Position numbers and translations under genes: made by a program
The notes under the pieces: model-generated
Databases searched by the model: none
Told to the model about the DNA's origin: nothing
What the model saw: the letters and a program-made list of their open reading frames with translations, nothing else
Shown here: positions 20,557 through 31,189 of the stretch, piece after piece
How the letters are laid out: every line of letters begins with the position of its first letter
Position numbering within the stretch: the stretch's first letter is position 1
Source: Caballeronia glathei
GTDB taxonomy: Bacteria; Pseudomonadota; Gammaproteobacteria; Burkholderiales; Burkholderiaceae
Length of the DNA: 64,000 nt
Direction: 5' to 3'
NCBI RefSeq assembly: GCF_000698595.1
Contig: NZ_JFHC01000023.1
Location: forward strand, 1 to 64,000

Positions 20557-21375
20557 TCAGTAATACGACGGCCGCTCCGGCTTGATTTCCTGCAGGATGG
20601 TGGTCGCGATTTCCTCGATGGACTTGTGCGTCGAGGATAGCCACTTGACCCCCTCTCGCTTCATCATCGTCTCCGCTTCGTTGATCTCGTAGCGGCAGTT
20701 TTCGAGCGCCGCGTACTTGCTGCCCGGGCGCCGCTCGTTGCGGATCTCCGCGAGCCGCTGCGGATCGATCGACAGCCCGAACATCTTGTCGCGATGGTCG
20801 AGAAGCGGCGTCGGCAGCCTGCCGCGCTCGAAATCCTCCGGGATCAGCGGATAGTTCGCCGCCTTCACGCCGTACTGCATCGCCAGATAGAGGCTAGTCG
20901 GCGTCTTGCCGCTGCGCGAAACGCCGACCAGGATCACGTCGGCTTCGGTCAGGTTGCGGTTCGACTGGCCGTCGTCGTGCGCGAGCGAGAAGTTGATCGC
21001 CTCGATGCGGTTCTTGTACTCCTCGGTGTCGGCGTTCTGGTGCACGCGGCCCATCGCGTGGGTCGACTTGATTTCCAGTTCGTGCTCGAGCGGCTCGATG
21101 AACGTCTGGAACATGTCGAGCACGAGCGCGTTCGAGCGCTTCACGATTTCGTTCGACTCGCTGTCGACGAGCGTGGTGAACACGATCGGCCGGCGCCCGT
21201 CGAGCGAAACCGCCTCGTTGATCTTTTCGACGGTCGCGTAGGCCTTGTCGCTCGAATCGACGAACGGCACGCGCACGAGCCTGAATTTCTGGTCGAACTG
21301 GGAAAGGATCGAGTGCGCGAACGTTTCGGCAGTGATCCCGGTACCGTCGGAGACGATGAATACGGAAGGCGGCAT
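20557..21375 (-). CDS. ppsR: PEP synthase regulatory protein (kinase/pyrophosphorylase)
   Basis: A 272-residue DUF299-family protein that switches PEP synthase off by ADP-dependent phosphorylation of a Thr and on by Pi-dependent dephosphorylation. The P-loop [15 protein letters not shown] and the N-terminal [21 protein letters not shown] are the family marks. The ATG at 21375 gives the usual N-terminus; a TTG at 21411 would add 12 unlikely residues. It is divergent from its substrate ppsA, which fixes the assignment. Confidence 0.95.
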   Translation of the reverse strand: MPPSVFIVSDGTGITAETFAHSILSQFDQKFRLVRVPFVDSSDKAYATVEKINEAVSLDGRRPIVFTTLVDSESNEIVKRSNALVLDMFQTFIEPLEHELEIKSTHAMGRVHQNADTEEYKNRIEAINFSLAHDDGQSNRNLTEADVILVGVSRSGKTPTSLYLAMQYGVKAANYPLIPEDFERGRLPTPLLDHRDKMFGLSIDPQRLAEIRNERRPGSKYAALENCRYEINEAETMMKREGVKWLSSTHKSIEEIATTILQEIKPERPSYY

Positions 21376-21830
21376 CGGTGAAGGGGAACGAGAGTGGGCA
21401 AAGGCGCTCAAACCGGAACGCTCGCTGAACCGGACGGACTAAGAGCCTACTGAACGGAACGATGTGCGCCGGCGCACCGTTCAGGCACGAAGACGTCGAT
21501 TTAGCTGCGCATTTGTGGCCCCGGCTGAAACATTTCGAGAGCCAGCACGGTAGAATAGCGGCAACCTGTTCGATAAGCAATTGCGAACAATTTGATATGG
21601 GATTTCGCCGAATCGCTACCGAATCGCGCGTTTTCCCTGCAATTTGTGGTTGATTCGAGCATTTTTTTGCCGGATCGATGCCTTTTCCAGTCGTGCCTCC
21701 CGGCCGGCCTGGACTTGCGCCGCGATGGCTCATCAAACAGGTTGTGCAAGATGCGGCGCGCTTCCAATGAGCGCGCGCGCATGAGAGCCCGCTTGCACGA
21801 TCGTGAATTCCATCCACCTCAGGGGCTTGT
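21376..21830. promoter_or_regulatory. Divergent ppsR/ppsA control region
   Basis: 455 bases with no credible gene. The middle (about 21540-21670) is clearly more AT-rich than the surrounding coding DNA and holds a perfect dyad TGTTCG...CGAACA (21567-21589). A TAGAAT lies at 21551-21556, but no convincing paired -35 was found. Confidence 0.5.
21567..21589. promoter_or_regulatory. Inverted repeat, possible operator for ppsR/ppsA
   Basis: TGTTCG (21567-21572) and CGAACA (21584-21589) are perfect inverted arms around an 11-base centre that contains CAATTG. The position between two divergent genes suits a shared regulator; no binding protein is assigned. Confidence 0.4.
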
Positions 21831-24248
<2,418 letters not shown>

Positions 24249-24304
24249 GCAGGGCCCTTCACGCAGCCGTAGTCAGGCGGTTTTAGAGACGGCTGCCGTG
24301 CTAT

Positions 24305-24332
24305 AAACACCCCGGATATTCCGGGGTGTTTT
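24305..24332 (+). terminator. Intrinsic terminator after ppsA
   Basis: AAACACCCCGG (24305-24315) pairs perfectly with CCGGGGTGTTT (24321-24331) over the loop ATATT, with further T after the stem. Confidence 0.9.
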
Positions 24333-24371
24333 CGTTTGGGGATTCGATTGGGGATTCGTCTGGAGACCAAC

Positions 24372-24800
24372 ATGGCGGCAAGCGGACTTTTCTGGTGGAT
24401 CGCAGCCGGCGCGCTCGTGGTGCTGGAGCTGTTCACCGGCACCTTCTATCTGCTCATGATCGCGCTCGGCTTCGTCGCGGGCGGGCTCGCGCATTGGGCG
24501 GGCGCGGAACTGGCCGTCGAGCTGGCGGTGGCCGCGGGCGTGGCGCTGATCGCGGTCATCGCGCTGCGCCGCTCACGTTTCGGAAGCTGGCGGCGGCGCG
24601 ACGCATCGCGCGATGCGGGCGTGAATCTCGACATCGGCGAGACGTTGCAGGTGAACGAGTGGCACGACGGCCACGCGCGGGCGATGTACCGGGGCGCCGA
24701 GTGGGACGTCGAGCTCGCGCCCGGCGAAACGGAAGGCGCGCGCTGGTACAGGATCATGGCGATGCAGGGCAACCGGCTCGTCGTGGCGGCAAAGCGCTGA
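24372..24800 (+). CDS. NfeD-like membrane protein
   Basis: A 142-residue protein with two or three N-terminal membrane helices (FWWIAAGALVVLELFTGTFYLL and following) and a C-terminal soluble OB-fold-like NfeD domain (NLDIGETLQVNEWHDGHARAMYRGAEWDVE). Proteins of this type work with the SPFH protein encoded just downstream, probably in membrane microdomain organisation or quality control; the exact role is unknown. ATG 24372 follows TGGAGA and is preferred over an upstream in-frame start at 24336. Confidence 0.88.
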   Translation: MAASGLFWWIAAGALVVLELFTGTFYLLMIALGFVAGGLAHWAGAELAVELAVAAGVALIAVIALRRSRFGSWRRRDASRDAGVNLDIGETLQVNEWHDGHARAMYRGAEWDVELAPGETEGARWYRIMAMQGNRLVVAAKR

Positions 24801-24838
24801 AGCGCTGAAGCATTGAGATAACAACAAGGAGTGGTGAG

Positions 24839-25774
24839 ATGGACGTAACTATCGTCGGGGCAATCCTGCTCGTGATCGTGGTCGTGATCGCCGGGCAGAC
24901 CATCAAGATCGTGCCGCAGCAGCACGCGTGGGTGCTCGAGCGGCTCGGGCGCTATCACGCGACGCTCACGCCCGGTCTCACGATCGTGCTGCCGTTCATC
25001 GATCGCGTCGCGTACAAGCACGTGCTGAAGGAAATTCCGCTCGAGGTGCCGAGCCAGGTCTGCATCACGCGCGACAACACGCAGCTGCAGGTGGATGGCG
25101 TGCTGTACTTCCAGGTCACCGACGCGATGAAGGCGTCGTACGGTTCGAGCAATTTCGTCTACGCGATCACGCAGCTGTCACAAACCACGCTGCGTTCGGT
25201 GATCGGCAAGCTGGAGCTCGACAAGACCTTCGAGGAGCGCGACTACATCAACCACAGCATCGTGACCGCGCTCGACGAAGCCGCGTCGAACTGGGGCGTG
25301 AAGGTGCTGCGCTACGAGATCAAGGACCTCACGCCGCCGAAGGAGATCCTCCACGCGATGCAGGCGCAGATCACCGCCGAGCGGGAAAAGCGTGCCGTGA
25401 TCGCGGCGTCGGAAGGGCGCAAGCAGGAGCAGATCAATCTGGCCTGGGGCGCGCGCGAGGCGGCGATCCACAAATCCGAGGGCGAGCGGCAGGCGGCGAT
25501 CAATCAGGCACAGGGGCAGGCGTCGGCGATTCTGGCCGTCGCCGAGGCCAACGCGCAGGCAATCGAAAAGGTCGGCGCGGCCATTCAGTCGGGCGGCGGC
25601 ATGGAAGCGGTGAACCTGAAGATCGCCGAGCAGTACGTCGGCGCGTTCGGCAACATCGCGAAGCAGGGCAATACGCTGATCGTGCCGGGCAATCTGTCGG
25701 AGATGAGTTCGATGATCGCGTCGGCGCTGTCGATCGTGAAGGGCGACGGCGGCGGGGTCATCAAGAAGGGCTGA
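24839..25774 (+). CDS. SPFH/band-7 (stomatin/QmcA-like) membrane protein
   Basis: A 311-residue protein with one N-terminal membrane helix (VTIVGAILLVIVVVIAGQTI), an SPFH domain (residues about 25-190, with IVPQQHAWVLERLGRY and the YVDGVLYFQVTD-like stretch), then an Ala/Glu/Gln-rich coiled coil (EREKRAVIAASEGRKQEQIN...) and a short hydrophobic C-terminus. It fits the QmcA/stomatin group that assembles into large membrane cages. AAGGAG precedes the ATG. It pairs with the NfeD-like gene 38 bases upstream. Confidence 0.92.
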   Translation: MDVTIVGAILLVIVVVIAGQTIKIVPQQHAWVLERLGRYHATLTPGLTIVLPFIDRVAYKHVLKEIPLEVPSQVCITRDNTQLQVDGVLYFQVTDAMKASYGSSNFVYAITQLSQTTLRSVIGKLELDKTFEERDYINHSIVTALDEAASNWGVKVLRYEIKDLTPPKEILHAMQAQITAEREKRAVIAASEGRKQEQINLAWGAREAAIHKSEGERQAAINQAQGQASAILAVAEANAQAIEKVGAAIQSGGGMEAVNLKIAEQYVGAFGNIAKQGNTLIVPGNLSEMSSMIASALSIVKGDGGGVIKKG

Positions 25775-25804
25775 GCAAAAGAAACCGGGGTGCCGGCAAG
25801 CGCA

Positions 25805-25839
25805 AACGGGGCGTCGGCCGTACAGGCCGACGCCCCGTT
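25805..25839. terminator. Bidirectional hairpin terminator between SPFH gene and smpB
   Basis: AACGGGGCGTCGGCC (25805-25819) pairs perfectly with 25825-25839, a 15-bp stem with a 5-base loop, lying between two convergent genes. There is no long T-run on either side, so termination may rely on stem stability or Rho. Confidence 0.7.
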
Positions 25840-25855
25840 CGTCATGGCGCGGCGC

Positions 25856-26305
25856 CTATCGCGTCGAGGTGCGCATGATGCGCGCCTTCTCGCGCTCCCA
25901 GTCGCGCTTCTTCTCGGTTTCGCGCTTGTCGTGCAGTTTCTTGCCCTTGGCGAGGCCGATTTCGCACTTCACGCGCCCGTCCTTGTAATGAAGGTTGAGC
26001 GGCACGAGCGTGTGGCCGCGCTGCTCCACCTTGCCTATCAGCTTCGAGATCTCTTCCTTGTGCAGCAGGAGCTTTCTCGTGCGCACGGGATCGGGGTGGA
26101 TGTGGGTGGACGCTTCCGGCAGCGGGCTGATGTGCGCGCCGATCAGGTACAGCTCGCCGTCGCGGATCATGACGTAGCCTTCCTTGATCTGCGTGCGGCC
26201 GGCCCTGATCGCCTTGACTTCCCACCCCTCAAGCACGAGCCCCGCCTCGTAGCGGTCTTCGATGAAGTAATCGAAGAACGCCTTTCTGTTGTCGATGATG
26301 CTCAT
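25856..26305 (-). CDS. smpB: SsrA-binding protein SmpB
   Basis: A 149-residue beta-barrel protein that brings tmRNA to stalled ribosomes for trans-translation. It starts [36 protein letters not shown], the family signature. The C-terminal tail is basic ([20 protein letters not shown]), as needed in the ribosomal A site. No tmRNA gene was recognised in the flanks. Confidence 0.97.
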   Translation of the reverse strand: MSIIDNRKAFFDYFIEDRYEAGLVLEGWEVKAIRAGRTQIKEGYVMIRDGELYLIGAHISPLPEASTHIHPDPVRTRKLLLHKEEISKLIGKVEQRGHTLVPLNLHYKDGRVKCEIGLAKGKKLHDKRETEKKRDWEREKARIMRTSTR

Positions 26306-26369
26306 GAATGGAAAGTGCCCAACTCGTTTAAAATTGCGATTTTAGCAGCGCGGCGCCTGCCAGGGCCAC

Positions 26370-26403
26370 GGGACTACCCCGGGACACCCTCGGGACGACC
26401 TTC
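26370..26403. repeat. Three tandem 11-12-base GC-rich units between smpB and ratA
   Basis: GGGACTACCCC, GGGACACCCTC and GGGACGACCTTC follow one another without gaps. They lie in the 191-base divergent gap between smpB and ratA. The function is unknown and this may be slippage-derived. Confidence 0.5.
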
Positions 26404-26496
26404 GGGCCGCCTCGCGGCCGGCCGGGGCCGAACCGGGCCGGCTGGTCGGGCAGAAGGCGCGCTGCCTTCACTCTCGCCACGTGCTGTGCGCCCTTT

Positions 26497-26934
26497 ATGG
26501 CCGATGTCCAGAAAACCGTATTGATCCGCCATTCAGCGGAAGAAATGTTCGACCTCGTCACCGACGTCGCCGACTACCCCAATTTTCTCCCGTGGTGCGG
26601 CGGCGTCGAGATTCGCCGTCAGGATGAAAACGGCATGGAGGCGAAGATCGACATCAGCTTCAAGGGAATCAAGCAGCATTTCGCCACGCGCAACTCGCAG
26701 AAGCGGCCGACGAACATCGATATGGAATTCATGGACGGCCCGTTCAAGAAATTCACCGGTTTCTGGCGCTTCACGCCGCTGCGCGCGGACGCCTGCAAGA
26801 TCGAATTCGCGCTGCACTACGAGTTTTCCAACATCATTCTCGAAAAGATCATCGGGCCGGTGTTCAGCCATATCGCGAACACGTTCGTCGATTCGTTCGT
26901 GAAACGCGCCGACCAGAAATACGGAAAGCCATGA
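26497..26934 (+). CDS. ratA: RatA/Coq10-family START-domain protein
   Basis: A 145-residue START-domain protein (MADVQKTVLIRHSAEEMFDLVTDVADYPNFLPWCGGVEI). E. coli RatA was reported to block 50S-30S association, while the Coq10 relatives bind ubiquinone, so its true role may be in quinone use. It is divergent from smpB and overlaps rnfH by four bases (ATGA), a very common proteobacterial order. Confidence 0.9.
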   Translation: MADVQKTVLIRHSAEEMFDLVTDVADYPNFLPWCGGVEIRRQDENGMEAKIDISFKGIKQHFATRNSQKRPTNIDMEFMDGPFKKFTGFWRFTPLRADACKIEFALHYEFSNIILEKIIGPVFSHIANTFVDSFVKRADQKYGKP

Positions 26935-27260
26935 GCCTCATCGTCGATGTCTGCTATGGCCTGCCCGGCGGCGAGAGCTTTCTCGCGCGGCTCGACTTGC
27001 CCGATGGCGCGACGGTGCGTGAGGCCATCGACGCGAGCGGCGTGCTCGCGCGCCACCCGCAGATCGATCCCGCGACGATGAAGGCCGGCGTCTTCGGCAA
27101 GCTGAAGCCGCTCGACACCGTGCTCACCGATTTCGACCGGGTGGAGATCTACCGGCCGCTCAAGGTCGATCCGAAGACCGCGCGCCAGCGAAGGGTGGAT
27201 AAGTCGCGCAAGGCGGGATCGATCGAAGGCAGGAAGTGGCAGTCGAAAGATTCGCGCTAG
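26931..27260 (+). CDS. rnfH: RnfH-family ubiquitin-like protein
   Basis: A 109-residue beta-grasp protein of the UPF0125/RnfH family (LIVDVCYGLPGGESFLARLDLPDGATVREAIDASGVL... EIYRPLKVDPKTARQRRVDKS). The molecular role is not established; in E. coli it is linked with RatA. The C-terminal tail is basic and about 12 residues longer than in E. coli. Its start overlaps the ratA stop. Confidence 0.88.
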   Translation: MSLIVDVCYGLPGGESFLARLDLPDGATVREAIDASGVLARHPQIDPATMKAGVFGKLKPLDTVLTDFDRVEIYRPLKVDPKTARQRRVDKSRKAGSIEGRKWQSKDSR

Positions 27261-27314
27261 GGCGCTACGGCGCGCGGGCCTGAGCTGAGCGCCCGCGTGC
27301 CTCGCTGTCCAGCG

Positions 27315-28280
27315 TCAGTGCGCGGGCGCCTCGAGTTCCGCGCGCGAAGCCGGTTTCCCGACGGCATGCTGCCGCACCGACCAGCTCACGCCCGCAAGCA
27401 GCAGAACGATCGCCAGAATCTCCGGCAGCCGCGGCAGCCGCGCATCGTAGACGAACGCGTACAGGAGCGCGAAGAGCGTCTCGAACGCGATCATCTGCCC
27501 GGACAGCGTGAGCGGCAGGCGCTTCGCGGCGGCATTCCACAGCGTGTTGCCGAGCCACGAGCCGCCGACCGCGAGCGCGAGGCTCACGGCCCAGAACATC
27601 TGCCAGCGCTCGGTGGACACCGCCGCCTGCACCGTACCGGACGGCAGCAGGAGCACGAGCACCCACAACAGTGCGCCAAGCACGCCCGTCACGATGCCCC
27701 ACAGCACCGACCATTCGTTGCCGTTGAAATGCGTGTTCGCCTGCAGATAGCGCGCGTTGACGACCGCGTACCACGTCCAGGCGGCGAGGGCGCCCGCCGC
27801 GCACGCGAGCCCGCCGAGCTTGGTGAGCACGCTCGTTGCGCTGCCGCCGGCGTCGCTGAATACATCGATATTGATGCACACGATGCCCCCGATCACCAAC
27901 ACGAGCGGCCAGAAGAGTCGCCGCAGGTCGATCGCGCCGTGATCGCGCCGTCCGGCGAGCGTGACCGTCACGGGCAGAATGCCCACGATCAGCGACGAAG
28001 GCGCGATGCCCACCATCTGCACGGCGGTCGCGAGCAGCATGTAATAGAGCAGGTTGCCGACGAGCGCGAGCTTCACGAGCGCGACGAGATCGGCGCGCGT
28101 GAGCTTCGCGGCGAGCTTTTTCGCGAACGGCAGCGCCACGACAAGCGACACCAGCCCGTACATCACATAGCGGCCGCTGCTCAAGAGGAGGGGCGAAAAA
28201 TCGGGCAGCAGACGCGGCGCGAGAAAAATGAAACCCCAGATGGCGCCCGCCATCACCCCACACACCACGCCGCGCTGCAT
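27315..28280 (-). CDS. EamA/DMT-superfamily transporter
   Basis: A 321-residue inner-membrane protein with about ten hydrophobic helices in two EamA repeats (first MQRGVVCGVMAGAIWGFIFLAP, second starting near CAAGALAAWTWYAVVNARYL). Members export amino acids or other small metabolites; the substrate cannot be told. I start at ATG 28280, which follows GGAGACG; the frame stays open upstream to 28673 with low-complexity residues that are not part of the fold. It converges with rnfH. Confidence 0.88.
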   Translation of the reverse strand: MQRGVVCGVMAGAIWGFIFLAPRLLPDFSPLLLSSGRYVMYGLVSLVVALPFAKKLAAKLTRADLVALVKLALVGNLLYYMLLATAVQMVGIAPSSLIVGILPVTVTLAGRRDHGAIDLRRLFWPLVLVIGGIVCINIDVFSDAGGSATSVLTKLGGLACAAGALAAWTWYAVVNARYLQANTHFNGNEWSVLWGIVTGVLGALLWVLVLLLPSGTVQAAVSTERWQMFWAVSLALAVGGSWLGNTLWNAAAKRLPLTLSGQMIAFETLFALLYAFVYDARLPRLPEILAIVLLLAGVSWSVRQHAVGKPASRAELEAPAH

Positions 28281-28651
28281 CTTTCGTCTCCGAATTTGCT
28301 CGAGGAAGGCGCGCAGAGTAGCACGCAGGGTCGGCCACGTTCTTGTCGAATTCTGCAACGGAACGTGCCTCTGCCTCGCCGCCGTGCGTGCCGCGCCTTT
28401 CTGCGCCCCGGAGCATGGTCCGAGGTGTGAGCCGGAATGTGACCCGGAATGCGACCGGAAGCGCCCCCCGCGAGCGGCGTGCCCCAAACCGCAAAACCGA
28501 ACGCGGCCCGAAAACGGGCCGAACCGAAAAGCGAAATCGGGGCGCGCCACAAGGCGCAAAAATTGCATCCGAATGACGTAAGCCGCTGTTCGGGCAGTGA
28601 AAAACCGGGGAACTATCGGTATAATTCGCTTTTGCGCCCATAGGATTTGCC
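28281..28651. promoter_or_regulatory. Divergent EamA-gene/guaB region
   Basis: 371 bases with no convincing gene. The central part (about 28420-28520) is GC-rich, with short imperfect repeats of GGAATG-GACC type. The guaB promoter occupies the right end. Nothing resembling a purine riboswitch is visible. Confidence 0.5.
28598..28625 (+). promoter_or_regulatory. Sigma70-type promoter for guaB
   Basis: A perfect TATAAT lies at 28620-28625 with a weak -35 TGAAAA (28598-28603) 16 bases upstream. The transcript would start about 20 bases before the ATG at 28652, leaving a short leader with AGGA. Confidence 0.65.
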
Positions 28652-30112
28652 ATGCGTCTGATCCAGAAAGCACTCACGTTCGATGACGTGCTCCTCGTGC
28701 CTGCGTTCTCCAACGTTCTGCCGCGCGACACCAGCCTGAAGACCCAGCTGACCCGCAAGATCTCCCTGAACATGCCCCTCGTGTCCGCCGCCATGGACAC
28801 CGTCACCGAAGGCCGCCTCGCCATCGCGATGGCCCAGATGGGTGGCGTCGGCATCATCCACAAGAATCTCACTGCCGCCGAGCAGGCGCGCGAAGTCGCG
28901 AAGGTGAAGCGCTTCGAGTCCGGCGTCGTGCGCGACCCGATCACCGTGCCGCCGCAAATGCGCGTGCGCGACGTGATCGCCCTCACGCAGCAGCACGGCA
29001 TTTCTGGCTTTCCGGTGGTCGAGGGAGCGCAGCTGATCGGTATTGTCACCAACCGCGACCTGCGTTTCGAGGAACGGCTGGACGAACCCGTGCGCACGAT
29101 CATGACGCCGCGCGAGCGGCTCGTGACGGTGAAGGAAGGCACGCCGCTCGCGCAGGCCAAGGCGCTGATGCACAGCCACCGGCTGGAGCGCGTGCTCGTG
29201 GTGAACGATGCGTTCGAGCTGCGCGGCCTGATGACGGTGAAGGACATCACCAAGCAGACCGAGCACCCGGACGCCTGCAAGGACGAACACGGCAAGCTGC
29301 GCGCGGGCGCGGCGGTGGGCGTCGGCCCCGAGAACGAAGAGCGCGTCGAGCTGCTCGCGGCGGCGGGCGTCGACGTGATCGTCGTCGATACGGCGCACGG
29401 CCACAGCCAGGGCGTGCTCGAGCGCGTGCGCTGGGTGAAGCAGAACTATCCGCATATCGAGGTGATCGGCGGCAATATCGCCACCGCCGCGGCGGCGAAG
29501 GCGCTCGTCGAGTATGGCGCGGACGGCGTGAAGGTCGGCATCGGCCCGGGCTCGATCTGCACCACGCGGATCGTCGCGGGCGTCGGCGTGCCGCAGATCA
29601 CGGCGGTGTCGAACGTGTCGGAAGCGTTGCGGGGCAGCGGTGTGCCGGTGATTTCGGACGGCGGCGTGCGCTTTTCCGGCGACGTCGCGAAGGCGCTCGC
29701 CGCCGGCGCGGACGCGGTGATGATGGGCAGCATGCTCGCGGGCACGGAAGAGTCTCCCGGCGACGTGTTCCTGTTCCAGGGCCGCCAGTACAAGGCGTAC
29801 CGCGGCATGGGTTCGGTCGGCGCGATGAAGGACGGCGCCGCGGACCGCTACTTCCAGGACAACTCCGCGAACATCGACAAGCTGGTGCCGGAAGGCATCG
29901 AGGGTCGCGTGGCCTACAAGGGCGCGGTGAACGCGATCCTGTTCCAGATCGTCGGCGGCGTGCGGGCGAGCATGGGCTACTGCGGCTGCCGCACGATCCG
30001 CGAGATGCACGAGAAGGCCGAATTCATGCAGATCACGGCGGCCGGCATGCGCGAATCGCACGTGCACGATGTGCAGATCACGAAGGAAGCGCCCAACTAC
30101 CACGTGGACTGA
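28652..30112 (+). CDS. guaB: IMP dehydrogenase
   Basis: A 486-residue tetrameric enzyme that oxidises IMP to XMP with NAD, the committed step of GMP synthesis. It has an N-terminal barrel part, two CBS domains (about residues 95-205: [19 protein letters not shown] and [15 protein letters not shown]), and the catalytic loop [18 protein letters not shown] with the active-site Cys. The flap carries the Arg-Tyr pair ([10 protein letters not shown]). It is followed two bases later by the DPxTGR-repeat membrane protein and then guaA. Confidence 0.97.
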   Translation: MRLIQKALTFDDVLLVPAFSNVLPRDTSLKTQLTRKISLNMPLVSAAMDTVTEGRLAIAMAQMGGVGIIHKNLTAAEQAREVAKVKRFESGVVRDPITVPPQMRVRDVIALTQQHGISGFPVVEGAQLIGIVTNRDLRFEERLDEPVRTIMTPRERLVTVKEGTPLAQAKALMHSHRLERVLVVNDAFELRGLMTVKDITKQTEHPDACKDEHGKLRAGAAVGVGPENEERVELLAAAGVDVIVVDTAHGHSQGVLERVRWVKQNYPHIEVIGGNIATAAAAKALVEYGADGVKVGIGPGSICTTRIVAGVGVPQITAVSNVSEALRGSGVPVISDGGVRFSGDVAKALAAGADAVMMGSMLAGTEESPGDVFLFQGRQYKAYRGMGSVGAMKDGAADRYFQDNSANIDKLVPEGIEGRVAYKGAVNAILFQIVGGVRASMGYCGCRTIREMHEKAEFMQITAAGMRESHVHDVQITKEAPNYHVD

Positions 30113-30114
30113 TC

Positions 30115-31011
30115 ATGAAACCGTTGCTGCGGGCCGTACTCGTCATCAATGCCCTGATTTTTCTGGCGTTCGGCGTGCTGTTTCTGCTAACGCCCTGGGT
30201 TACGTTGTACAGCGCGCTGCAACTCGTGGCGGTCCAGCCGGTGTTCGCCGGGCAACTGTTCGGCATTGCGCTGATCGGCTTGTCGTGGCTCGCGTTTCAT
30301 GCCGCGATCGACGGCGCGCTGACGGCGACCGCCGCGAAGGTGTCGGGGCATGTCGAGTGGCTGTCGGGCGTGGTGCTGCTCGTCTGGCTGCTCGGGCTGC
30401 GCACGCCGGAGGTGTCGGGGTTCGGCCAGGTGGTCGCCGCGCTGGTCGGCGTGATCCTGCTGATCCTGGGGCTTGGCAGCGTGCGGCTTTCGGGCGCCGT
30501 GCGGCGCCGCGAGCGCGCCGCGCTGGCGGGCGCCGCGTCGGCGCAACGGGCCGAGAAGCGCGCCGCTCAAAAGCGCGACGAGCTTCGGACGACGCCTTCC
30601 GCAGCCGCTGCGCCTGCATCCCCGGCCAGCCCGGCTTACCGTACCGGGCCGGCCGTCGCGACGGGGCCTGCTACAACATCGGCAACGACGGCCGCGACCG
30701 GCCGCTGGACCGATCCGGCGACGGGTCTTTCCGTGGACGCAGCGGGCCGTCCGGCGGCGCCCGCGCCGGCCGCGACGGCGATCGACCCGCTCACGGGCCG
30801 CGCAGTCGATCCGGCGACCGGCCGCACGGTGGACCCGGCTGGGCGTGATCGCATGCCAGACCGTTCGTTCGACCCGGCCACGGGCCGGAGCATCGACCCG
30901 CGTATCGACCCCCGCATCGACCCCGTCACGGGCCGCCCGATCGACCCGGTAACGGGTGAGCGGATCGAGCCCGGGCTGGCGCCCGATCCGGCCCGCCGCG
31001 ATCCGCGCTAG
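30115..31011 (+). CDS. Four-helix membrane protein with C-terminal DPxTGR repeats
   Basis: A 298-residue protein of no family I can name. Four hydrophobic segments lie at about residues 5-27, 43-63, 82-95 and 104-122. A basic, Arg/Ala-rich stretch (129-155) and a Pro/Ala/Thr-rich linker follow. The last 100 residues hold six copies of a DP-x-TG-R hexad (200-205, 224-229, 232-237, 253-258, 269-274, 277-282) spaced 8-24 residues apart, and two IDPR units. The ATG is two bases after the guaB stop, so it is surely co-transcribed with guaB and precedes guaA. The repeats are hydrophilic and probably disordered or form a binding scaffold; their function is unknown. Confidence 0.85.
   Translation: MKPLLRAVLVINALIFLAFGVLFLLTPWVTLYSALQLVAVQPVFAGQLFGIALIGLSWLAFHAAIDGALTATAAKVSGHVEWLSGVVLLVWLLGLRTPEVSGFGQVVAALVGVILLILGLGSVRLSGAVRRRERAALAGAASAQRAEKRAAQKRDELRTTPSAAAAPASPASPAYRTGPAVATGPATTSATTAATGRWTDPATGLSVDAAGRPAAPAPAATAIDPLTGRAVDPATGRTVDPAGRDRMPDRSFDPATGRSIDPRIDPRIDPVTGRPIDPVTGERIEPGLAPDPARRDPR
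30712..30960 (+). repeat. DPxTGR hexapeptide repeat region
   Basis: Six DNA copies encode DPATGL, DPLTGR, DPATGR, DPATGR, DPVTGR and DPVTGE, with GACCCGGT-ACGGG and GATCCGGCGACGGG-like variants. Codon use differs between copies, which suggests the peptide repeat is conserved by selection rather than recently duplicated DNA. Confidence 0.8.
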
Positions 31012-31189
31012 TCGAATGATCGAAACGCGCGTGGTCCGAATCCAGCGCTTCGGCGTTCCGGCGCAACAAGTACAAGCACGGTCGGCCTTCGCCGGCCGTC
31101 GATTTTTCTGCGCGGGCGAGGGGCCCAATGACCGTCCCCCGCCCGCGCACCCATTACCGTATCCGTTCACTTCGCCTTTGGCCGCTGCC

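Noticed and set aside
24336-24371. Upstream start for the NfeD-like gene and a TTGGGGATTCG direct repeat there
   Set aside because: The upstream start overlaps the terminator region and lacks a ribosome site; the 12-base duplication is short and probably chance.
26306-26496. tmRNA gene next to smpB
   Set aside because: The gap has no tRNA-like ends or tag-peptide reading frame.
27265-29295. 676-residue minus-strand frame covering the EamA gene, its upstream region and part of guaB
   Set aside because: It is in a different frame from the transporter and crosses into guaB antisense; its N-terminal part is low-complexity.
30613-30660. Possible riboswitch or tRNA in the guaB-guaA interval
   Set aside because: The sequence is coding (the linker of the repeat protein) and shows no cloverleaf or purine-aptamer core.
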